Source of the DNA: Gammaproteobacteria bacterium
GTDB taxonomy: Bacteria > Pseudomonadota > Gammaproteobacteria > HK1
Reading direction: 5' to 3'
DNA: 20,527 nt
NCBI GenBank assembly: GCA_020444775.1
Contig: JAGRHX010000316.1
Location: 1-20,527, forward strand
The notes below the pieces were generated by a model. It was not told the origin of the DNA, searched no databases, and saw nothing but the letters and a program-made list of their open reading frames with translations. This document shows, one piece after another, positions 15,802 through 20,527 of this stretch. Position numbers and translations under genes: made by a program. Within the stretch, counting starts at the first letter, position 1; every line of letters starts with the position of its first letter.

Positions 15802-16989
15802 ATGACTACTCGACCTTGTCTGAACTGCATCACCCCGCCGCACATCCTCACCAGGCTGCTGGACAGCCGCGACGACGCGATTCGCGCGGCGGCCCTGAGG
15901 ACCTTTCTGGCCACCGAACGATTGCGCGGCGAGCGCGCGGTGCGCAGCCTCATGGGCATCACCGCGGCCGGACCATCGTCCGGGCGGCGCACGGTCTACG
16001 ATTGCCACAGACGTCGCATTCTTCCGGCAGCGTCTATCGCTCACACCGAGGACGGTCCGGCTTCCAGCGATGCATCGGTCAATCGTGCGTTCGATGGTCT
16101 GGGCGACACCCGTGGATTCTTCCTCGAGATCTTCGAGCGCAATTCGATCGACGGCAACGGCATGCGCCTCGAGGGCTATGTGCACTTCGGCAACAGCTAC
16201 AACAACGCCTTCTGGGACGGACGCGAGATGGTGTTCGGCGATGGCGATGGGCGGATCTTCACCGACTTCACCCGCTCACTCGATGTGATTGGCCACGAGC
16301 TCTCTCACGGCGTCACCGAGCACACCGCCGGGCTCGAGTACCACGGGCAGTCGGGCGCGCTCAACGAGTCGATGTCAGACGTGTTCGGCAGTCTGGTCAA
16401 GCAGTGGAAGAATCGCCAGAGCGCCGCCGAGGCCGATTGGCTCATTGGCGCGGAGATCTTGACGCCCGAGATCGACGCGGACGCACTGCGCTCGATGAAG
16501 GCGCCCGGCCAGGCGTACGACAATCCGCTGCTCGGCAAGGATCCCCAACCTGCGCACATGCGCGATTTCGTCGAGCTGCCCGATACCGAGGAAGGCGACT
16601 TCGGCGGTGTGCACATCAATTCGGGGATCCCGAACCATGCCTTCTATCTCGCTGCGACGGCGATCGGCGGCTACGCCTGGGAGGCGCCGGGGCACGTCTG
16701 GTATCAGGCGTTGCTCGCCTCGCACCAGAACACCGGCTTCAGTGAGTTCGCATCCACCACCGTGCAAAAGGCGGGAGAGCTGTACGGCAACGGCAGCGAT
16801 GTGCAGAAAGCCGTCTACGACGCATGGGCTCAGGTCGGCATTCGCAGCGGCTCCCGGCCGGGGACACCGTCCTCGGACCAGCCGGGTGAGCAGCAGCCGG
16901 GGCTCATCGACGTGGTCACTCGCCTCGATACGCTCATCGACGAGGTGCGTGCGCTCTCGGCCGAGCTGCAGAAATCCCGGACGCGCTAG
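15802..16989 (+). CDS. Protealysin-like M4 metalloprotease with short propeptide
   Basis: 395 residues. The zinc site is HELSH (165-169) with Glu189 in ALNESMSD; the transition-state His271 lies in GGVHINSGIPNHAFY, as in thermolysin. The N-terminal 50 residues contain CLNCITPPHILTRLL, the short propeptide type of protealysin-like enzymes, rather than the long FTP/PepSY propeptide of secreted thermolysins. No signal peptide is visible. The C-terminus adds a Pro/Gln-rich linker and a short helix (LIDEVRALSAELQK) that could form a coiled coil. The ATG at 15802 has a strong GGGAGGG site. An emfourin-like inhibitor gene follows 24 bp downstream. Protealysin-like enzymes can act inside cells or be released late; the role here is unknown. 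Confidence 0.94.
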   Translation: MTTRPCLNCITPPHILTRLLDSRDDAIRAAALRTFLATERLRGERAVRSLMGITAAGPSSGRRTVYDCHRRRILPAASIAHTEDGPASSDASVNRAFDGLGDTRGFFLEIFERNSIDGNGMRLEGYVHFGNSYNNAFWDGREMVFGDGDGRIFTDFTRSLDVIGHELSHGVTEHTAGLEYHGQSGALNESMSDVFGSLVKQWKNRQSAAEADWLIGAEILTPEIDADALRSMKAPGQAYDNPLLGKDPQPAHMRDFVELPDTEEGDFGGVHINSGIPNHAFYLAATAIGGYAWEAPGHVWYQALLASHQNTGFSEFASTTVQKAGELYGNGSDVQKAVYDAWAQVGIRSGSRPGTPSSDQPGEQQPGLIDVVTRLDTLIDEVRALSAELQKSRTR

Positions 16990-17013
16990 CACGTTGACCA
17001 GGCAGGCAACACC

Positions 17014-17316
17014 TTGAAGGTTTCGATTACCACCCATGGCGGACTGGCGGCGGCGCTACGCCGCCCGCCAGTCGTGATCGACGGCACCTCGCTCGGCGAG
17101 GCGGAGCGCGCCGAGCTCGCGGCGCTCATCGACGCCGCTGAGGCGCAGCCGGCAAGTGCCAGCACGCGGCGAATGCCAGACGCTCAGAGCTACGTCATCA
17201 CCATCGAAGACCAGACGAGCACGCGCACCTTGAGGGGCAGTGATATGAGCGGCAATCGCGATTTCGATGCGCTGCTCGATTGGCTGATGGCACGCGCGCC
17301 GACACGCGGGGCCTGA
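17014..17316 (+). CDS. Emfourin-like protealysin inhibitor
   Basis: 100 residues from a TTG start, 24 bp after the M4 protease gene. The pattern matches emfourin (M4in), the M4-protease inhibitor encoded next to protealysin in Serratia: VSITTHGGLAAALRRPPVVI at the N-terminus, an acidic helix (LGEAERAELAALIDAA), a strand DAQSYVITIEDQ, and a C-terminal helix (FDALLDWLMARA). It probably binds and blocks the neighbouring M4 protease in the cytoplasm. The TTG is inferred because the match to the family begins there; the site upstream (CAGGCA) is only moderate. Assignment rests on pattern plus context. Confidence 0.8.
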   Translation: MKVSITTHGGLAAALRRPPVVIDGTSLGEAERAELAALIDAAEAQPASASTRRMPDAQSYVITIEDQTSTRTLRGSDMSGNRDFDALLDWLMARAPTRGA

Positions 17317-17329
17317 GCCGCGAACGCTC

Positions 17330-17478
17330 GCACGCACCAACAGTGGGATATATCCCCCGACTCGCTCGACATGCTCGGCGAGTGTCGCCCCTCGCACACG
17401 GCTGTCGTCGCGGTCCAGCACCCACCAGGCGAGGGGCGCATCGCAGGCGAGATCAACGGCATTCAGGATCAACGGCAT
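17330..17478 (-). pseudogene. Possible gene remnant or small ORF, uncertain
   Basis: On the minus strand the frame from an ATG at 17478 reads MPLILNAVDLACDAPLAWWV, then DRDDSRVRGATLAEHVERVG up to about 17330. That composition looks more like protein than the surrounding noise. It then runs antisense into the inhibitor gene. A 16-bp duplication at its 5' end would shift the frame. I do not recognise a family, and it may be chance coding potential. Confidence 0.2.
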
Positions 17479-17482
17479 TCAG
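17451..17482. repeat. Perfect 2 x 16-bp tandem duplication
   Basis: GATCAACGGCATTCAG occurs twice with no gap, in the 236-bp region between the inhibitor gene and the convergent VPLPA-CTERM gene. Also nearby is a 12-bp palindrome, GGGATATATCCC, at 17345-17356. Confidence 0.85.
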
Positions 17483-17552
17483 GCGGGTTCGGCGGCATCG
17501 AGCAGGATCGAACGCCCCCGCTCGATGCCGATGCCGCTGCGTCTGTTCCGGC

Positions 17553-18275
17553 TCAGCGCCGACGCGCCCGCCAGGCGAGCAGCCCGGACGCGGCCATGAA
17601 CATCCAGACGCTCGCCGGCAGCGGCACGGTGGTCACGGCCGAGCCGATTGCGGCGACGTTCAACGACAACGTGTTCGAATCCAGCGGCGCGATGGTCAAG
17701 GTCAGGGTCAGACCGTCATCGACAGGGTCATCGCTGAACCAACCGCTCTCGGCCGACACCACCTCGAAGACATCGATCTCGCCCAGGTCGTCGAAGATTT
17801 CCAGGTAACTGTCGGCAACCACGCTCTGGATGCTGTCATCGTCCACTGACACGGATGCCGCGAGCTTGTAGCCGATAGACAGCTCGACCTCGTAGGTGTC
17901 GGTCGTGGAATCGTTCAACAGGTCGATGAGCCCGCTCAGGTCCAGAAGGCTGTCCGCCTGGCCGAGCGCCGAGGTGTGCGCCGACAGCGACACGCTCTGC
18001 CCCACCGCCAGCGGGTCGTGCGCCATGAGCGAGCTGACGTTGACGGCGTTCGCGCCGGCACTGTCCTGCCCGGTCAGGACGCTGGATATCACGTACAGGT
18101 CGTCCAGGCTTCCGGGGCTGGTCAGGTTGCTGACGCCCAGCATCGTCACCTCGATCTCCGCCGAGGCCTCATAGCCAAAGCCCGTGCTGATGGCGGCCGG
18201 GGCCGCGCTCGCGAACAGGCCACATACGCAAAGCGTAAGCCCTGCAAGGGCTTTGTCATTGATCTTGATGAACAC
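17553..18275 (-). CDS. Secreted VPLPA-CTERM sorting-signal protein
   Basis: 240 residues from a GTG start. The N-terminal signal peptide (ALAGLTLCVCGLFASAAPAA) leads to an acidic, beta-rich, low-Cys body of unknown function (SLLDLSGLIDLLNDSTTDTY, IDVFEVVSAESGWFSDDP). The C-terminus is VPLPASVWMFMAASGLLAWR plus a basic tail: the VPLPA-CTERM variant of the PEP-CTERM signal, cleaved by exosortase. That implies an exosortase and probably exopolysaccharide export genes elsewhere. The GTG at 18275 has GGAG eight bases upstream. It lies 114 bp downstream of the metallophosphoesterase gene, separated by a strong hairpin. Confidence 0.88.
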   Translation of the reverse strand: MFIKINDKALAGLTLCVCGLFASAAPAAISTGFGYEASAEIEVTMLGVSNLTSPGSLDDLYVISSVLTGQDSAGANAVNVSSLMAHDPLAVGQSVSLSAHTSALGQADSLLDLSGLIDLLNDSTTDTYEVELSIGYKLAASVSVDDDSIQSVVADSYLEIFDDLGEIDVFEVVSAESGWFSDDPVDDGLTLTLTIAPLDSNTLSLNVAAIGSAVTTVPLPASVWMFMAASGLLAWRARRR

Positions 18276-18296
18276 TTTCTGCGCTCCTCATTTCGC

Positions 18297-18340
18297 GCCG
18301 GCGGCGGGGCATACGCCCCAGACGCGCCCTCGCCGCCGGC
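18297..18340 (-). promoter_or_regulatory. Nested hairpin in the VPLPA-CTERM gene leader
   Basis: Arms GCCGGCGGCG (18297-18306) and CGCCGCCGGC (18331-18340) enclose an inner hairpin GGGGC-atac-GCCCC (18306-18319, sharing its first base with the outer arm). It lies 22 bp upstream of the gene's start codon. It could act as terminator/attenuator for the upstream metallophosphoesterase or as an mRNA-stabilising structure. Confidence 0.6.
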
Positions 18341-18389
18341 AGCGCACCATGAAACATATGGAATCGCTTCGATACAGCTCGGGAATGGC

Positions 18390-19712
18390 TCAACGCGCCG
18401 CGGCTTCGCGCACCACGCTGCCTACCGCGCGCACGGAACCATCGGCCTGACGCTTCCACTCCTGATCCCGATCCTCCTCGACGGCGGGCGCCAGCCCGTG
18501 AGCCGAGAGCTGGGCCGGAGCCGGCGCTGGCGCCCACGGATAGTAGGCATCGCCATTGCAGTCGGCGGGATCCGGTGCCAGGCACATGCCATAGTCCTCA
18601 CCGGCACGCTTGAAGTAGGTGGACATATCGGTCGCGTACGCGCTCACGTCGGACTCGACGAAGTCGTGCACACGCACGCCGCGCAGCCGGTTGCGCTCGT
18701 TGCCACTGAAGCCATAGGGCCCGAAACCCGAGCTCGCGCCGTAGCCGAGCAGGATGCCGTGGAAGTTGCCTACATAGTTGTTGATGTGGTCGTGACCGAC
18801 GAACATGCCGAGAACGTCACCCCGCTCCTGCGCGGCCGCGTAGAGGGCGCTGTTGAACGGCCCTGTGCATACGCACTCATGCCGCTCCTCCTCGACCGCG
18901 TAGCGGCCCGCCTCGGTCGGCGGCACCACGTCTTCCAGGCCGAACAAGCCTTTGTCCACAATCCACATGGTGTCGAATTCGAACAACGGGATGTGAAAGA
19001 ACATGATGCCGGGGATCTTGCGCTTGTAGATGCGTTCGAAGCGCTCGGACGTATCGCGATACCATTGCACCTGGTCCTGACGAATCCAGTCCCAGCCGTT
19101 GTCGTTGAAGTTGATGCGCTGACCGGCAATCGGATTCGGTGCATAGCGGCCAGAATCGAGCGCCCAGATGGCCAGCTTCGGCTCACGGCGCTTGCCCGGC
19201 TCGCGCGTCGATCCATACACGAAGGTCACCATGTTGCCGGTGCCGGTGATCTTCGGCATCGACGGCTTGTTGATGTTGCAGGTGTAATTGTTGCGGTAGT
19301 ACTCGAGCTGAGCTTCTTCACCCATGTTCGGCGCATCGCCCCGAACATGCGCATCCTCGTCATGGTTGCCAAAGGCGATGATGAACGGAATCCCAGCTTC
19401 CTCCACGGGACGGATATAGGCGTCGATCGCATCGCGCACATCCTGATCGCTGCGGATCTGCCCACCGGTGATGCAATCACCCGAGCACACCACAAGGTCG
19501 GGCTTCTCCTCCTCGATGGCACGCTTGATGAGCTCGGGTGTCCTGAAGTCGATGAGCTGATCGTCCTGCGTATCGGTGATCTGCAGGATGCGGAAGGTAC
19601 CGTCGTCACGAAAGCGAAGTGGTTCGGGATTCACACAGGTCGCATGCGAGGCCCCGCCGGCCACGGCCAACGCGAGTCCGGCGGCCAACGCCTGGGTCGA
19701 CAGACGATTCAT
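18390..19712 (-). CDS. Secreted calcineurin-like metallophosphoesterase
   Basis: 440 residues with a signal peptide (LAAGLALAVAGGASHA, followed by TCVNPEPL). Metal-binding motifs are QITDTQDD at about 44-51 (D-x-Q in place of D-x-H), CSGDCITGG at about 76-84, FGNHDED at about 114-120, FFHIPLFEF and GHDHINNYVGNF. The family includes Dcr2/PPA29-type phosphatases. The substrate is not known. The C-terminal 40 residues are Pro/Ala-rich and then charged (APAPAPAQLSAHGLAP, DRDQEWKRQADGS). The ATG at 19712 has GGAG eight bases upstream. It lies upstream of the VPLPA-CTERM gene on the same strand, and both products are exported. Confidence 0.9.
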   Translation of the reverse strand: MNRLSTQALAAGLALAVAGGASHATCVNPEPLRFRDDGTFRILQITDTQDDQLIDFRTPELIKRAIEEEKPDLVVCSGDCITGGQIRSDQDVRDAIDAYIRPVEEAGIPFIIAFGNHDEDAHVRGDAPNMGEEAQLEYYRNNYTCNINKPSMPKITGTGNMVTFVYGSTREPGKRREPKLAIWALDSGRYAPNPIAGQRINFNDNGWDWIRQDQVQWYRDTSERFERIYKRKIPGIMFFHIPLFEFDTMWIVDKGLFGLEDVVPPTEAGRYAVEEERHECVCTGPFNSALYAAAQERGDVLGMFVGHDHINNYVGNFHGILLGYGASSGFGPYGFSGNERNRLRGVRVHDFVESDVSAYATDMSTYFKRAGEDYGMCLAPDPADCNGDAYYPWAPAPAPAQLSAHGLAPAVEEDRDQEWKRQADGSVRAVGSVVREAAAR

Positions 19713-20012
19713 GCTGTAGTCTCCATCAGTTGCCGATCATTGTTGTGTACGTGCGGTCGCGATCGCCACGGTCGATGAACCACGCCGCACGCCGCTCATA
19801 TGCGAGCGGGCTGGGTGAGCATGCTCGAATCTAGCGATGTGACTTGAAGGGCACGTGAAGCAGTTGTTGAGCAGATGTTGCCGAGATTGGATCCGTGGCC
19901 ACGACACATTCTTGAAAAACCGAGATGAAAAGCTGTTGCCGTCGATCCGGGCACGGTGCCAGCAGCTGCTGGATCCGGCCCTGTCCAGCCCAACTCACCA
20001 GCGGTCCACGCC
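19713..20012. other. 300-bp divergent gap between the metallophosphoesterase and the isomerase genes
   Basis: No gene, tRNA or clear operator is seen. Both flanking genes read outward, so promoters for both should lie here, but no confident -35/-10 pair was found. Confidence 0.5.
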
Positions 20013-20527
20013 ATGTCCAGCTCGACACCGGTCGACCATGCCATCACGCGACACCTGCTCGGCGAACCGCTGCTGCACTTCCTGCTGCTCGGCGCGCTGC
20101 TGTTCGCACTCGATTGGTCACTGCAGGACACGCAGCCGCAAGCTGAAGACGAGCTGCGCGCGGTGGTCATCGACGACACGCTGCGCGCCGAGTTGCGCGA
20201 ACGATTTCGAACGAGCACCGGTCGCGCGCCGTTGAGCGCGGAGCTCGAGCAGATGGTCGAAGGCTGGCTGCAGCAGGAGATCCTTTATCGCGAGGGTCTG
20301 TCCCTGGGGCTGCATCGAAGCGATGCCGTGATTCGCGACCGGCTGAGCACGCTGGTGCGCGGTCTGACCTTGAGCCGGGCTCAGGTGGAGGCGCCGTCCG
20401 AGGCGGAGCTGCGCGAGTACTTCGAACAGCATCGGGACCGATATCGGCGCCCGCGGCGTTATTCACTCGAGCATGTCCTGGTCGGTACGGCCGACGAGCA
20501 CAATCGAGCCGAGGCACGGCGCCTGCT
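20013..20527 (+). CDS. Membrane-anchored peptidyl-prolyl cis-trans isomerase (parvulin/SurA-like), N-terminal part
   Basis: The gene runs off the right edge with 171 complete codons visible. Residues begin MSSSTPVDHAITRHLLGEPL, then a hydrophobic anchor (LLHFLLLGALLFAL). Next comes a SurA-N-like helical region (LRERFRTSTGRAPLSAELEQ, then VEGWLQQEILYREGLSLGL). The beginning of a PpiC-type parvulin domain follows (RRYSLEHVLVGTADE, from about residue 149). This is the usual layout of membrane-tethered periplasmic parvulin isomerases that help fold exported proteins. The ATG at 20013 has a weak ribosome-binding site. The catalytic part is beyond the window. Confidence 0.85.
   Translation, partial: MSSSTPVDHAITRHLLGEPLLHFLLLGALLFALDWSLQDTQPQAEDELRAVVIDDTLRAELRERFRTSTGRAPLSAELEQMVEGWLQQEILYREGLSLGLHRSDAVIRDRLSTLVRGLTLSRAQVEAPSEAELREYFEQHRDRYRRPRRYSLEHVLVGTADEHNRAEARRL

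Noticed and set aside
17976..19778. 600-codon plus-strand open frame
   Set aside because: Antisense to the metallophosphoesterase and VPLPA genes, with no recognisable domain and a His/Val/Arg-rich shadow composition.

Overview
The window is about 20.5 kb of GC-rich DNA. It looks chromosomal and comes from a respiring, facultatively microaerobic proteobacterium, most likely a gammaproteobacterium. The pointers are cbb3 oxidase assembly genes (ccoG, ccoH, ccoI, ccoS), a four-cysteine FNR/ANR regulator, a perfect FNR box, a hexokinase-type Glk and a VPLPA-CTERM protein. I cannot name the genus. No tRNA, rRNA, insertion sequence or CRISPR array was seen.

Left third (1-7838): the 3' part of ccoG and then ccoH read rightward. 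They converge on a leftward run: universal stress protein, ccoI (copper P-type ATPase), ccoS, an 89-residue propeptide-like protein, and a subtilase with no visible signal peptide. The usual ccoGHIS order is therefore split and partly inverted, with a protease module in between. The 89-residue protein looks like a free-standing copy of the subtilase's own N-terminal prodomain.

Middle (7839-12087): a 625-bp divergent regulatory region holds a perfect FNR box, a second FNR-like palindrome and two tandem-repeat blocks. Rightward follow fnr, a HemN-like protein and a HAD phosphatase. The HemN-like protein is full length but has lost two of the three radical-SAM cysteines and the GGGTPT motif, so it is probably a pseudoenzyme. 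A large double palindrome ends this unit and overlaps the stop codon of the convergent glk gene.

Right part (12084-20527): leftward are an Asp/Glu racemase-family protein, a DEG-type trypsin-like PDZ protease and glk. Rightward are a protealysin-like M4 protease with an emfourin-like inhibitor immediately downstream. Leftward are a secreted metallophosphoesterase and a VPLPA-CTERM protein. The window ends inside a membrane-anchored peptidyl-prolyl isomerase.

Three themes stand out. First, there are two separate protease-plus-small-partner pairs without obvious export signals. Second, a HemN pseudoenzyme sits in the usual hemN slot beside fnr. Third, unrelated short tandem repeats (12-17 bp units) lie in several gene leaders (subtilase, ccoI, usp, fnr).
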